The notes under the pieces were generated by a model. It was not told the DNA's origin and searched no databases. It saw only the letters and a program-made list of their open reading frames with translations. Below are positions 31,431 through 40,546 of a stretch of 40,663 nucleotides of DNA, in pieces. The DNA comes from Fischerella sp. PCC 9431. Its GTDB lineage: Bacteria; Cyanobacteriota; Cyanobacteriia; Cyanobacteriales; Nostocaceae. The position numbers and the translations under genes are program-made. The stretch covers positions 1 through 40,663 of the forward strand of contig NZ_ALVX01000043.1 of NCBI RefSeq assembly GCF_000447295.1, read 5' to 3'. The first letter of the stretch is position 1. Every line of letters begins with the position of its first letter.

Positions 31431-32350
31431 TACTTCTGCCTTGGATCTGTACCTAATTTTTTCTCAATTCGTTGTAATTTTACGTTCGCATACTCCACCT
31501 GATCTTTAATATGCTCAATCTGCTGTTGGGTAAAGTTGGGCAATTCTCTTGATGCTAATTGGAAACCCACTTTGTTGATCATTAATATCAACACACACCC
31601 AACTAGAAAACACACAATTGTGACTACAAATCTTGAATTCAAAAATAAACTACAAATACTAAGTGAAACACTGTTTAATAACCTCGACCAAAATGAAGCA
31701 ATCTTCGACTCCAAGCTGACTGTTGAATCTTCCTTATTAACCAACTGTTCTATTTTTTGCATCAACCATCTTTGATTTCGCGCTAAATCCTCTATCTCTC
31801 CCCTTATCTGGTTCAATTCTCTACTCCCAGATACTGCCAAAATTTCCCTTTTCAATTCCGACATTTGAGCTTGATTTAACTCCACTTTCAATGTCTGATT
31901 CTGGGATAGCGCTTGATTTAAACTCACCAACTGTTTTTTTAAAGTTGGTATCTCTGATACAAAGCTTTTATATGAAGGTGATACTTCACTCAATGTTTGC
32001 AGTTGAATCAGCTGTTGTTGCGAGGTTAAATCTAATGCGTTTAAAGCTGTAGACAGCCTATTGCACGACTGAGCCAGGTTGTTGATCTTCTCACTTTGAG
32101 ATCCTGCATCTTTTAATTGCTGTGCTGTTAGTTCTGTCCATTCTGACAGTTCAACTTGTAATTTTTTAAATAATTGTTTCCACTCATGTGGTGCTGTCTC
32201 CGTCAGTTGCGCCAGATACCCTATATACTGCACTAATCGAAATGCTGGGTCTTCTGGTCGCATTCCAGAATCTACTGCAAAGCGCAACACCTTTGCTTGA
32301 AATTCTGGTGGCTTATCTGAAAGTAATCTATCCAAATGAGATTCAGTCAT
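31430..32350 (-). CDS. DUF6753-like membrane protein of the transfer region
   Basis: The protein has 306 residues from ATG 32350 (GAGG upstream; the longer frame uses TTG 32353). The N-terminus HLDRLLSDKPPEFQAKVLRF then VDSGMRPEDPAFRLVQYIGYL resembles DUF6753, a family I associate with cyanobacterial plasmids. A long coiled-coil region follows (about 85-200), then one membrane segment near 240-262 (VTIVCFLVGCVLILMI) and a second coiled helix at the C-terminus. It lies directly downstream of the MobD-like gene in the same direction. Role in transfer is suggested by context alone. Confidence 0.65.
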   Translation of the reverse strand: MTESHLDRLLSDKPPEFQAKVLRFAVDSGMRPEDPAFRLVQYIGYLAQLTETAPHEWKQLFKKLQVELSEWTELTAQQLKDAGSQSEKINNLAQSCNRLSTALNALDLTSQQQLIQLQTLSEVSPSYKSFVSEIPTLKKQLVSLNQALSQNQTLKVELNQAQMSELKREILAVSGSRELNQIRGEIEDLARNQRWLMQKIEQLVNKEDSTVSLESKIASFWSRLLNSVSLSICSLFLNSRFVVTIVCFLVGCVLILMINKVGFQLASRELPNFTQQQIEHIKDQVEYANVKLQRIEKKLGTDPRQK

Positions 32351-32449
32351 CAAACAACCTCACTAGTAGTCTGAATCTAACTTCTGTGCGGTAACTATTA
32401 ATAAATTCTTAAACCCATAAGATGGGGCAACCTGCAAAGCAACTAAAAT

Positions 32450-33211
32450 TTACTCCAGCCCCAACTGTGATGCAGCCCTTAAAAATTCACTTTCACAACT
32501 ATCCACCCATCCAAACAACCTAGACTGATTGCTCAAAGTTAGCGCCTCATGGGACAAGGCTTCTCGAAAACTTAAATCGTTACTATCTATAAAATCAAAA
32601 ATATCGTCAAACAACTCCGGCAGATTCAACTCAATTGCGCCCAAATCCAATGCAGCCTGCCGCGCCTTTGAATTGTTGTAGCGAGTAAACTTATTCTCTG
32701 CACCCCAGTAGAGATTCCTAACTATCACATAGTCCACTCGACTGCCACAAAACTCTAACAGCCTCTTTAATTGCACCACCGAATCCTTCACCCTACCCAA
32801 CACACTCACCATCGTGATTCGGTAGCCTAAACGCTCGGCATTCTGAAATAAATAGATGTCGTTTGCTAAATCCTCAAAATACTCTGCTGCACCCGCAGGT
32901 AAATCAACCAATGAAACTTGAGGAGTCAACAACTTTAAATCATCTTGCAAGGCATCCGCACCACCCCGATGATTCAATTTCAGGGTTTTTACCCCAGGCG
33001 GAATATTGTTGTAATGCCTCCACAATTGAGGATTAGAAGCGTCACATTCATAAGCAATGCAGTTGATATTGCGATTTCGGTAGATATCGAGCAAAATTCT
33101 GGCTACTATGCTCTTGCCTGTCCCCCCTTTGTCCCCCGTACACATCACAATCCTTTTATTTACTGCTGATGGAGCGGTTTTCTTCTCAACAGCAGTTCGG
33201 GTTTTGATCAT
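32450..33211 (-). CDS. MobD/ParA-like P-loop ATPase of the mobilization region
   Basis: This 253-residue ATPase has a deviant Walker A KGGTGKS (28-34), AYECDASNPQLWRHY (about 53-67) and LVDLPAGAAEYFED, as in the ParA/MinD superfamily. Its position with a TraC-like partner next to the relaxase, and the pattern NLYWGAENKFTRYNNSKAR, match MobD-type proteins rather than chromosome or plasmid partition ATPases. The ATG overlaps the preceding gene by 4 bp (ATGA). Confidence 0.75.
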   Translation of the reverse strand: MIKTRTAVEKKTAPSAVNKRIVMCTGDKGGTGKSIVARILLDIYRNRNINCIAYECDASNPQLWRHYNNIPPGVKTLKLNHRGGADALQDDLKLLTPQVSLVDLPAGAAEYFEDLANDIYLFQNAERLGYRITMVSVLGRVKDSVVQLKRLLEFCGSRVDYVIVRNLYWGAENKFTRYNNSKARQAALDLGAIELNLPELFDDIFDFIDSNDLSFREALSHEALTLSNQSRLFGWVDSCESEFLRAASQLGLE

Positions 33212-33762
33212 AAATCATCTGAGTTATAGAGTTTTGGCTTGAAGGTATGCGATTCACCCTGTAACTTTGGATCTGACTTTGACTGACTCTGTGCTTGTGG
33301 CTGTGATTTGGCTGATTGTCCTGACTGAGACTTTCTTCTTCCTTTTTTCTCAGATTCGCCCCCGGTTAGTGAGTGAGATTCAGTAGCCCCCTGGTCAATA
33401 GTGGTTGACTCTCCCTGATTAACATTAGTCTCTGAAACCTGCTCAACATCAGTCTCTAAAGAGACGTCAACTTTCTTTTTCTTGCGAGTGCGAGTACTCT
33501 TTCTCACCTCGCCCAATAAATATTTCAGCCGACTGCCACTAATGTGAATATCTAGTCCAGCCAATAGCTCTGATATTTCATCATAGGTATAATTCTTCTT
33601 TAAAGCACCCTCTATGTACCGTCGCATCTGACGAATTGCTTCTTTAGCAGGAACATCAGGCAACTCCTTAGACTTCAAGTCCTTCAGCACCTTAATGGCT
33701 TCTGGAATCTTGTCTTTGCTTATCCTTTCGGTATCTTGTTCTTGGTGCATTCTAATCGTCAC
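33208..33762 (-). CDS. TraC/MobE-like mobilization accessory protein
   Basis: This 184-residue protein has an ordered N-terminal half (KDKIPEAIKVLKDLKSKELP; YTYDEISELLAGLDIHISGS; RLKYLLGEVRKSTRTRKKKK) matching the short helical domain of TraC/MobE-type proteins next to relaxases. The second half is a disordered Ser/Gln/Lys tail. Start is GTG 33762 or ATG 33750. It overlaps the MobD-like gene and is transcribed away from the relaxase, with the candidate oriT between. Confidence 0.65.
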   Translation of the reverse strand: MTIRMHQEQDTERISKDKIPEAIKVLKDLKSKELPDVPAKEAIRQMRRYIEGALKKNYTYDEISELLAGLDIHISGSRLKYLLGEVRKSTRTRKKKKVDVSLETDVEQVSETNVNQGESTTIDQGATESHSLTGGESEKKGRRKSQSGQSAKSQPQAQSQSKSDPKLQGESHTFKPKLYNSDDL

Positions 33763-33975
33763 GTGAAATTATTTGTTAATTCTAATATTTCCTCCGTAAC
33801 TCTGTTAGAAATATATACCACTAAAGAAAATATGTACTATTTTCTCTTAATAATGCAAAATATATTTACAATTATCCAATTTCGCCCTATCTTGCCCCTA
33901 TTCCTCACTCGCTCGTCTTCTCTCGCCCATTGGGCAACCCCCAGACCCGCACCCCGCCCAAAATTGGGTTAGGAG

Positions 33976-34080
33976 CCAGCCATGCCTTTTTGCCTCCGGC
34001 AATCCTCGCTCTGCTCGGACGGCAGGGCTGGCACAAGGGGAGCGCCCCTTGTGAATCCCCCACTGGGCTACATCATTACC
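33976..34080. other. oriT: Candidate origin of transfer (oriT)
   Basis: This GC-rich segment lies in the otherwise AT-rich gap between divergent mobilization operons (33763-34198). It contains a perfect 9-bp hairpin CACAAGGGG-AGCG-CCCCTTGTG (34032-34053) and a smaller inverted repeat TTGCC-TCC-GGCAA (33990-34002). Inverted repeats beside an accessory gene and relaxase gene are the hallmark of oriT, and the GCGCC core is reminiscent of some nick-region sequences. No nick site is claimed. A minus-strand open frame across it is unlikely to be a gene. Confidence 0.5.
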
Positions 34081-34198
34081 CTCACCAATAATTAAAAACT
34101 TTGACACTCAGCTATGAAAAAATGGGGAAATGCTCAAGCAACCAAACTGTGTCACCTAATTACCCCTTCTCCGCCTCTTTACTTAGCATTCCAAATTT

Positions 34199-34609
34199 AT
34201 GCCCAAGCGTATTAAATTCAAAGTCAATTACAGAACACATTCTTATACAGTCAAATTAAGTGACCTGGAACTCGACTGGCTACGCATGAAAGCGAAGGAT
34301 GCAGGCATGAGTGGAGCCGATTTAATACGCCGCTTAACTTTCACCAAACCACTACCCAAAAGAATCAGCAAAATTTCACTCGCTACTTACCAAGAATTAG
34401 GACGAATCGGTAACAACCTCAATCAACTTGCAAGAGTATCCAACACTGCCATCAAAATGGGATATCCACCACCAGCTAAACAGGAGCTACTAGAAGAACT
34501 TTTAGAACTGCTACACGAATGCAGACGACAACTCGCACAAGTCGATGTTGATGATGAGGACGACGACTTAGAATCAGAGGATTTTGAGGATGATTGGGAA
34601 ACAAATTAA
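34199..34609 (+). CDS. mobC: MobC-like relaxosome protein
   Basis: This 136-residue protein has an N-terminal RHH-like part (FKVNYRTHSYTVKLSDLELD then GMSGADLIRRLTFTKPLP) and the helical MobC signature RIGNNLNQLARVSN at about 79-92. It ends in a very acidic tail. MobC proteins bind oriT and help the relaxase melt the nick site. It is followed by the relaxase gene, which starts 20 bp inside it. No good ribosome-binding site was seen before the ATG. Confidence 0.8.
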   Translation: MPKRIKFKVNYRTHSYTVKLSDLELDWLRMKAKDAGMSGADLIRRLTFTKPLPKRISKISLATYQELGRIGNNLNQLARVSNTAIKMGYPPPAKQELLEELLELLHECRRQLAQVDVDDEDDDLESEDFEDDWETN

Positions 34610-35822
34610 GGGTAGAGGTTTTAGAGGTTTATTGGATTATCTACAATCCAGCCAAGAATCACGATTAATTGGCGGCAACATGAGCGGCAGAAATGCTCTC
34701 GAATTGTCCAGAGAATTCAAAGTCTCGCGCCAACTTAATCCAGAAGTCGAACGAGCAGTTTATCACGTTTCACTCTCAGCTGCAAAGGATGACAATTTAG
34801 ACGATTACCAGTGGTGTGAAATAGCTGATAAATACATGGAGAGGATGGGCTTTGACTGCAATCAATATACCATTTTCAGACACGCCAATACTGATGATGA
34901 CCACATTCATATAGTTGCCAGTCGCATACGATTAGACACTGGAAAAGTGGTGCATGATAGTTGGGATTATGTACGCTCTGAAAAAGTCTTACGAGAACTT
35001 GAAAAAGAATATGAACTTGTGCAAGTAGCTGGCAGCAGAGAGAAGCTAGCAAGAACACCAACCACTGGACAAGTGAGGCGCATTAAAAGAGAGCAGTCAG
35101 AGTATGAACGTGGGGAACGAGAAAACCCACCACAGCGCACCATCAAACAACGACTCCAAGAACTCATTGACCGCGCCACAGCTGACCAACCAACTATGCC
35201 CCAATTCATTGAACGACTACAACAGCATGGTGTAGAAGTTCGACACGGACTAACACGCAATGGCAAATCAAAGGGCATTTCTTATGCAGTAGACGGACAA
35301 CATTTTAGTGGCACACATTTGGGTGCTGCTTACACCTTTCCAGGGCTGCAAAAACATAAAAGTGTTGACTATCAACCACAACGTGATGACGCACTTATCT
35401 TGCAGCTGCTTTCAAACCCAGTTAAGCAGATCCAGACTCACCAACAATCACTCTCAAATAACCACACTAACGCAGACTTTGAAGAAGAACAAATTCAATT
35501 TGAGCGTACTCAAACTGTAGCCCCTATCCTCGCTAGTCTTTTAAAAGCTGTGGACTCAAATCGATTTGAGGGAAACCAACACACAGCTTACTGGGATGAC
35601 AATCAATTGGTTCTGATGAGAAACAACGATGGAGTACAACTCATGAGGGCATCCTATAACTCGCAGAAATCGCAATGGGAACCCGTCGAGCGCTCCCAAC
35701 TGACAACTGAAGAAGTGCAGCACTTTCAGCAACTCATTCCCAAAATTCAGTCCAGATTGGACTCACTGCAACAAGAGAAACAAAGGTCTTTGAAAAACCG
35801 TAGTCGAGGGCTTTCTCGCTAA
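34590..35822 (+). CDS. mobA: MOBP-type relaxase (MobA/VirD2-like)
   Basis: This 410-residue protein starts at ATG 34590, preceded by GAGG and six bases inside the longest frame (TTG 34584). Residues 1-150 form the relaxase: a likely nucleophile Tyr17 (FRGLLDYLQ), motif YHVSLS (58-63) and the metal-binding triad region H98 and D102-D104-H105-I-H107 (HANTDDDHIHIVAS). A helical middle follows, then the conserved HGVEVRHGLTRNGKSKGISY segment (about 215-235). The final 111 residues (300-410) are the same domain found in the protein at 30371-31066. It nicks oriT and pilots the strand; transfer would require a mating apparatus from elsewhere. Confidence 0.88.
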   Translation: MIGKQIKGRGFRGLLDYLQSSQESRLIGGNMSGRNALELSREFKVSRQLNPEVERAVYHVSLSAAKDDNLDDYQWCEIADKYMERMGFDCNQYTIFRHANTDDDHIHIVASRIRLDTGKVVHDSWDYVRSEKVLRELEKEYELVQVAGSREKLARTPTTGQVRRIKREQSEYERGERENPPQRTIKQRLQELIDRATADQPTMPQFIERLQQHGVEVRHGLTRNGKSKGISYAVDGQHFSGTHLGAAYTFPGLQKHKSVDYQPQRDDALILQLLSNPVKQIQTHQQSLSNNHTNADFEEEQIQFERTQTVAPILASLLKAVDSNRFEGNQHTAYWDDNQLVLMRNNDGVQLMRASYNSQKSQWEPVERSQLTTEEVQHFQQLIPKIQSRLDSLQQEKQRSLKNRSRGLSR

Positions 35823-36133
35823 CCAAAAAGACACAGAATAATACAGATGCGGTGACACAAAGAATTTTTCTCTCTCATGTCACCTTCTAGCGTATCCTCT
35901 TCAAAGATAAAGCACAAAGTCTTAACCACTTCACTCAACCTTTGTTGTTCGGCACGGGCTACAAAAATTAACAATGTATGCAGACGTTAATTACAGCCTA
36001 TTTGCCCTTTCTTCCTTTCCCTTTACCTGTCAGTTGAAAATTGTCAAACGGCTACTTTCAGTAATTGACTCAAACAATCTTGTAGTTAACACTATTTTTA
36101 ACTGATATTTCCCGTTTATGAGTTACTAGCCCT
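35823..36133. other. Intergenic region before the CHAT-TIR operon
   Basis: This 311-bp stretch contains no open frame I can support. TTGACT followed by AT-rich DNA about 60-70 bp before the GTG at 36134 could be a weak promoter. No terminator is clear. Confidence 0.3.
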
Positions 36134-38308
36134 GTGAAGAAGATCCTGATTTTGTCAGCCAATCCTACAAATACAGCCAAACTGCGTCTAGATGAGGAAG
36201 TGCGCTCAATTCAGGCTGGGTTGGAACGTGCCAAAAGCCGAGACAAGTTTGAAATTATTACTAGATGGGCAGTACGGACTGAGGATTTACGCCGCGCACT
36301 CTTGGATCACGAACCTCAGATTGTCCACTTTTGTGGACATGGCGGGGGGACTGGGGGTTTAGCTTTTGAAAATAACTCTGGACAAATGCAGCTAGTGAGT
36401 ACAGAGTCACTGGCTAGGCTGTTTAAATTGTTTCAGGGCAAGATTGAGTGTGTATTGTTAAATGCCTGCTACAGTGAAGTGCAAGCTGAGGCGATTTTTC
36501 AACACGTTGATTGTGTCGTGGGGATGAATAAGGCAATTGGCGATCGCGCTGCTATTGAATTTGCAGTCGGGTTTTATGATGGACTCGGTGCTGATAGATC
36601 CTATGAGGATGCTTATGAGTTTGGTTGTAGTGCAATTGATTTAGAAGGAATTCCAGAGTCTGCAACCCCTGTGTTAAAAAGCAGAAACGCAACTATTACA
36701 CACCAGAACTTGCAGTCAGACACACCCCTAGATTCAGAAACTGTTAGGAATACAATTCGACTCAAAAAGCCCGAACAAATTTTCACCCAAACAAAGCATA
36801 TCTTTATCAGCTACAAGCGTGATACCCAACCAGATGAAAGTGTGGCGTTACAAGTCTTTCAAGCCCTTTCAAAGCAGCACCAAGTTTTTATCGACCAGAC
36901 GATGCTGGTAGGCACACCCTGGGCTGAACGCATAGAAACAGAAATTCGTCAAGCTGATTTTCTCATTATTTTCCTTTCAGCGCATTCAATCAACAGCGAA
37001 ATGGTCGAGGCGGAACTCAGTTTAGCCCATGATTTGCTGAAAAAGCAGGGACACCCGACTATCCTCCCAGTGCGTTTAGCCTATCGCGAACCGTTTCAGT
37101 ACCCCCTCAGTGTCTACCTAAATCATATCAACTGGGCTTTTTGGCAAGGTACAGAAGATACACCACATTTGATTGCAGAACTAATGCAGGCTGTAGAAGG
37201 GGGCGAGTTGAGTATTGGTGAACAACAAGACAAGGCTGATTTAATCAAAGTGAATGAGCCATCATCCTTCCCCCGACCTTTTCCTTCCGCCCAGCCTGCA
37301 CGCTTGGAAATGCCAGAAGGGACAATGGATTGTGAATCGGCTTTTTATGTGGAACGTCCGAGTGATGCGATCGCCTTAGAGACTATCGAAAGGCAGGGTG
37401 TAACAATTACCATTAAAGGCCCCCGCCAAATGGGCAAGAGTTCGCTGTTAATTCGCACTATTAACGCTGCAATAAATACAGGTAAACGTGTGGCGTTCCT
37501 GGATTTTCAGTTATTTGATAAAGCTGCTCTCACCGATGCTGAGAAGTTCTTTCGTCAGTTTTGTTGCTGGCTGACTGATGAGTTAGAAATCACAGACAAA
37601 GTTGATGAGTATTGGAATACACCACTAGGTAATAGCCAGCGTTGCACCCGCTATGTGAGTCGTTATTTATTAAAAGAGTTTGGCAACCCCCTAGTTTTGG
37701 CAATGGACGAGGTTGAACGCCTATTTGATACTGATTTTCGCTCTGATTTTTTCGGAATGCTACGCAGTTGGCACAACCAACGCGCCACTACCCCTATTTG
37801 GAAACGACTAGACTTGGCACTGGTTACTTCCACCGAACCTTACCAGTTAATTGACAATCTCAACCAATCTCCCTTTAATGTCGGGCAGGTGATTGAGTTA
37901 GAAGATTTTACACCCGCACAGGTGGCTGATTTGAATCGCCGTCACGCCTCCCCCCTCAACCCACGAGAGGAAAGGCAATTAATCGAGTTGTTAAATGGAC
38001 ATCCTTATTTAGTACGCTTGGCACTGTATGTTATTGCTAGTCACCGTCTTTCTACGGCTGAGTTGTTTGCCAATGCGACTGCTGACAATGGCCCTTTTGG
38101 TAATCACCTGCGTAACCATATGTTTCGGCTGCATGGTAAACCAGAGTTGGTGCAGGGGATGCTGCAAGTGATTCGCCAAAATATCTGCTCCGATGAGCGG
38201 GTGTTTTTCAGATTACGGGGTGCAGGTTTGGTGCGTCGCCAGGGACGAACGGTAGTCCCTCGTTGTCAACTTTATGCTGATTTTTTCGGAGAGCATTTAC
38301 GTGGCTGA
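36134..38308 (+). CDS. CHAT-TIR-AAA fusion protein (STAND-like signalling ATPase)
   Basis: This 724-residue protein starts at GTG 36134. Residues 1-185 form a CHAT-type (caspase-like) protease domain with its His in HFCGHGG (H69) and Cys in LLNACYS (C112). Residues 221-340 are a TIR domain (HIFISYKRD at 222-230, and the probable catalytic Glu294 in EMVEAEL). Residues 395-724 are an AAA/STAND-type ATPase with Walker [10 protein letters not shown] (429-437) and Walker B LVLAMDEVERLF (about 520-531). TIR domains of bacterial defence systems cleave NAD+, and CHAT proteases are activated in several immune systems. The next gene overlaps its stop by 8 bp, so both act together. The fusion of both effectors on one sensor-like ATPase is the striking feature. 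Confidence 0.85.
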   Translation: MKKILILSANPTNTAKLRLDEEVRSIQAGLERAKSRDKFEIITRWAVRTEDLRRALLDHEPQIVHFCGHGGGTGGLAFENNSGQMQLVSTESLARLFKLFQGKIECVLLNACYSEVQAEAIFQHVDCVVGMNKAIGDRAAIEFAVGFYDGLGADRSYEDAYEFGCSAIDLEGIPESATPVLKSRNATITHQNLQSDTPLDSETVRNTIRLKKPEQIFTQTKHIFISYKRDTQPDESVALQVFQALSKQHQVFIDQTMLVGTPWAERIETEIRQADFLIIFLSAHSINSEMVEAELSLAHDLLKKQGHPTILPVRLAYREPFQYPLSVYLNHINWAFWQGTEDTPHLIAELMQAVEGGELSIGEQQDKADLIKVNEPSSFPRPFPSAQPARLEMPEGTMDCESAFYVERPSDAIALETIERQGVTITIKGPRQMGKSSLLIRTINAAINTGKRVAFLDFQLFDKAALTDAEKFFRQFCCWLTDELEITDKVDEYWNTPLGNSQRCTRYVSRYLLKEFGNPLVLAMDEVERLFDTDFRSDFFGMLRSWHNQRATTPIWKRLDLALVTSTEPYQLIDNLNQSPFNVGQVIELEDFTPAQVADLNRRHASPLNPREERQLIELLNGHPYLVRLALYVIASHRLSTAELFANATADNGPFGNHLRNHMFRLHGKPELVQGMLQVIRQNICSDERVFFRLRGAGLVRRQGRTVVPRCQLYADFFGEHLRG

Positions 38309-40481
38309 AACAGTAACTTACACTTTTGGCGGCACGGTACAGGCGGGAGGTGGAATTTATATTCCCCGTCGGGCTGATGGTGAGTTGCTACGGCTTTGTC
38401 AAGATGCTGTTTTTGCCTATGTGTTAACGCCACGCCAAATGGGTAAGTCGAGTCTGATGGTGCGGACGGCGCAAACACTAGCCCAGGATGGAGTGCAAGC
38501 AGTAATTGTTGACTTGCAAGAATTGGGGGCGCAAGTCACAGCGGAACAATGGTATTTTGGTTTTTTGGTGAAGCTCGATGACCAACTCATGTTTGATACC
38601 GATGTGGTGAGTTGGTGGCAACAACATGAGCATTTAGGAGTGTCACAAAGGTTAACGCTGTTTTTTGAGAGGGTGTTACTCACTGAGGTGGCGCAGAGAG
38701 TAGTGATTTTTGTCGATGAAATTGATTCTACTCTCAGCTTGGATTTTACCGATGATTTTTTTACAGCAATTCGCTATCTTTACGTTGCCCGTGCGACTAA
38801 CCCTGAGTTTCACCGTCTTTCCTTTGTGCTGATGGGTGTAGCAACTCCCGGTGATTTAATTCGCGATGCCAAACGCACCCCTTTTAATATTGGGCAACGT
38901 GTAGATTTAACTGATTTTACTTTTGAAGAAGCTTTACCCCTGGCTCTTGGTTTAGGTTTACCCAGTGAGCAAGCACAGCAAGTTTTGCAGTGGGTATTGA
39001 AGTGGACGGGGGGACATCCTTATTTAACACAGCGTCTTTGTGGGGCTGTTTTGAAAGACGTAGAGAATAACAGACGCACTGATGCGGGGAGGGAAGAGGA
39101 CGCGGAGGAGAGAAGACACGATGACGCCGTGAGGGAAAATGCCTCTGTGTCTGTGCGTCCCCCTGTCCCTATGTCCCCGCGTCAGTCTTCGCGACTGAAT
39201 ATAAGTGAGAAGGATGTTGACAAAATTGTCCGCAGCACGTTTTTTGGGGTGATGAGTGAGCAGGATAATAACTTGCAGTTTGTGCGGGATATGTTGACCA
39301 AACGCGCACCGGAACCAGAGGAGGTTTTGACTACTTATCGGGAGATTCGATTGGGTAGGCTGGCGGTGGCTGATGAGGAACAGTCAATAGTTAAGTCTCA
39401 TCTGAAATTGTCGGGGGTGGTGCGGCGCGAGAGTGGGGTTTTGCAAGTCAGGAATCGCATTTATCGGCAAGTGTTTGACCCTAAATGGATTAATGAACAT
39501 TTGCCCTTTAACTTGCGCGATCGCTGGGAGCAACTCAAGCCTGCATTGCCCTACGTGCTGGGATTATTGCTAATTTCGTTGGCGATGACGGGGGTGGCTG
39601 TGTATGTTAACCAGCAACGTCTAATTGCCCAAAATGCCCTGCAAGAAGCGGAAAAACAACGCAATAATGCCAAGATTGAGGCTGAAAATGCACGTAAGCA
39701 GCAAATCAGAGCAGAAAACCAAACCAAGGAAGCAAACAAGCAAAAGCAACTTGCTGATGAGCAGCGTCAAAGAGCTAAAAAAGGAGAGGAGCAAGCAAAG
39801 TCTGCACAAAAGCTAGCTGAACAACGGGGAAGCCAATTAGCAATTTCTTTAGCTAAAACCAAAGTAGCTGAACAATTGGCTAAGAATAAACAGGTAGAAG
39901 CCGAAAATCAGCGAAACATTGCTAAGAAACAAAAACAAGAAGCAGTCATTGCCAAAGCAGAAGCCGAAAAACGTCAGGTTAATGCCGAAATTCTTGCCCA
40001 AAGCCTGAAATCACAAAACTTGCTGGCATCAAATTTAGAGCTTGATGCTTTAGTAGCAGGTTTAAAGTTAGGAAAACGACTCACAAAACCAGATAAAAAT
40101 GTAGAAGCAGATACCCGCATGTTGGCAGTAGCTAGTCTCCAGCAGGTGGTTTATGGAGTTAAGGAACGTAACCGACTTGAAGGCCATAGCGATTCGGTCT
40201 GGGGCGTGGCATTTAGCCCCGACGGCAAAACCATTGCCACAGCAAGTTATGACAACACTGTCAAACTCTGGAATCTCACTGGCCAAGAGTTGCAAACTCT
40301 CAAAGGCCATAGCTCTTCGGTCTTAAGCGTGGCATTTAGCCCCGACGGCAAAACCATTGCCTCTGCCAGTTTAGACAAGACTGTCAAACTCTGGAATCTC
40401 ACTGGCCAAGAGTTGCAAACTCTCAAAGGCCATAGCTCTTCGGTCTTAAGCGTGGCATTTGGTCTTAAGCGTGGCATTTAG
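38301..40481 (+). CDS. AAA-transmembrane-coiled-coil-WD40 protein, frameshifted near its end
   Basis: From GTG 38301 (GGAGAG upstream, 8-bp overlap with the previous stop) the frame gives about 726 residues. The AAA domain has Walker [10 protein letters not shown] (43-51) and Walker [13 protein letters not shown] (about 135-146), clearly related to the ATPase of the preceding gene. A transmembrane segment follows ([21 protein letters not shown], about 416-436), then a Lys/Glu/Gln-rich coiled coil (445-585) and WD40 repeats. The third repeat breaks off at AFGLKRGI because of a 19-bp duplication. Removing it restores 777 residues to a natural end at 40653. The ATPase part is intact; the product is either truncated or the duplication is an assembly artefact. 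Confidence 0.8.
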   Translation: MAETVTYTFGGTVQAGGGIYIPRRADGELLRLCQDAVFAYVLTPRQMGKSSLMVRTAQTLAQDGVQAVIVDLQELGAQVTAEQWYFGFLVKLDDQLMFDTDVVSWWQQHEHLGVSQRLTLFFERVLLTEVAQRVVIFVDEIDSTLSLDFTDDFFTAIRYLYVARATNPEFHRLSFVLMGVATPGDLIRDAKRTPFNIGQRVDLTDFTFEEALPLALGLGLPSEQAQQVLQWVLKWTGGHPYLTQRLCGAVLKDVENNRRTDAGREEDAEERRHDDAVRENASVSVRPPVPMSPRQSSRLNISEKDVDKIVRSTFFGVMSEQDNNLQFVRDMLTKRAPEPEEVLTTYREIRLGRLAVADEEQSIVKSHLKLSGVVRRESGVLQVRNRIYRQVFDPKWINEHLPFNLRDRWEQLKPALPYVLGLLLISLAMTGVAVYVNQQRLIAQNALQEAEKQRNNAKIEAENARKQQIRAENQTKEANKQKQLADEQRQRAKKGEEQAKSAQKLAEQRGSQLAISLAKTKVAEQLAKNKQVEAENQRNIAKKQKQEAVIAKAEAEKRQVNAEILAQSLKSQNLLASNLELDALVAGLKLGKRLTKPDKNVEADTRMLAVASLQQVVYGVKERNRLEGHSDSVWGVAFSPDGKTIATASYDNTVKLWNLTGQELQTLKGHSSSVLSVAFSPDGKTIASASLDKTVKLWNLTGQELQTLKGHSSSVLSVAFGLKRGI

Positions 40482-40546
40482 CCCCGACGGCAAAACCATT
40501 GCCTCTGCCAGTTTAGACAAGACTGTCAAACTCTGGAATTTGGATT
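40182..40546. repeat. Near-identical 123-bp WD40 repeats
   Basis: Repeat units start at 40182, 40305 and 40428, exactly 123 bp (41 codons) apart. The second and third are practically identical in DNA, the first diverged. Such uniformity points to recent copying within the gene, and the array is much shorter than the dozen or so WD units usual in cyanobacterial AAA-WD40 proteins. Confidence 0.75.
40442..40479. repeat. 19-bp tandem duplication causing a frameshift
   Basis: GGTCTTAAGCGTGGCATTT occurs twice in direct succession (40442-40460 and 40461-40479), where the other WD repeats have it once. As 19 is not a multiple of three, the frame shifts by one and a stop follows at 40479-40481. Confidence 0.95.

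Noticed and set aside
32450-33211. Considered a third plasmid-partition ParA
   Set aside because: Its place between TraC-like and DUF6753-like genes next to the relaxase fits a MobD-type mobilization ATPase. No centromere-like repeats adjoin it.
33898-34107. Minus-strand frame across the candidate oriT
   Set aside because: It consists of the oriT inverted repeats and GC-rich DNA. No ribosome-binding site and an unnatural composition, although similar spurious frames may be annotated elsewhere.
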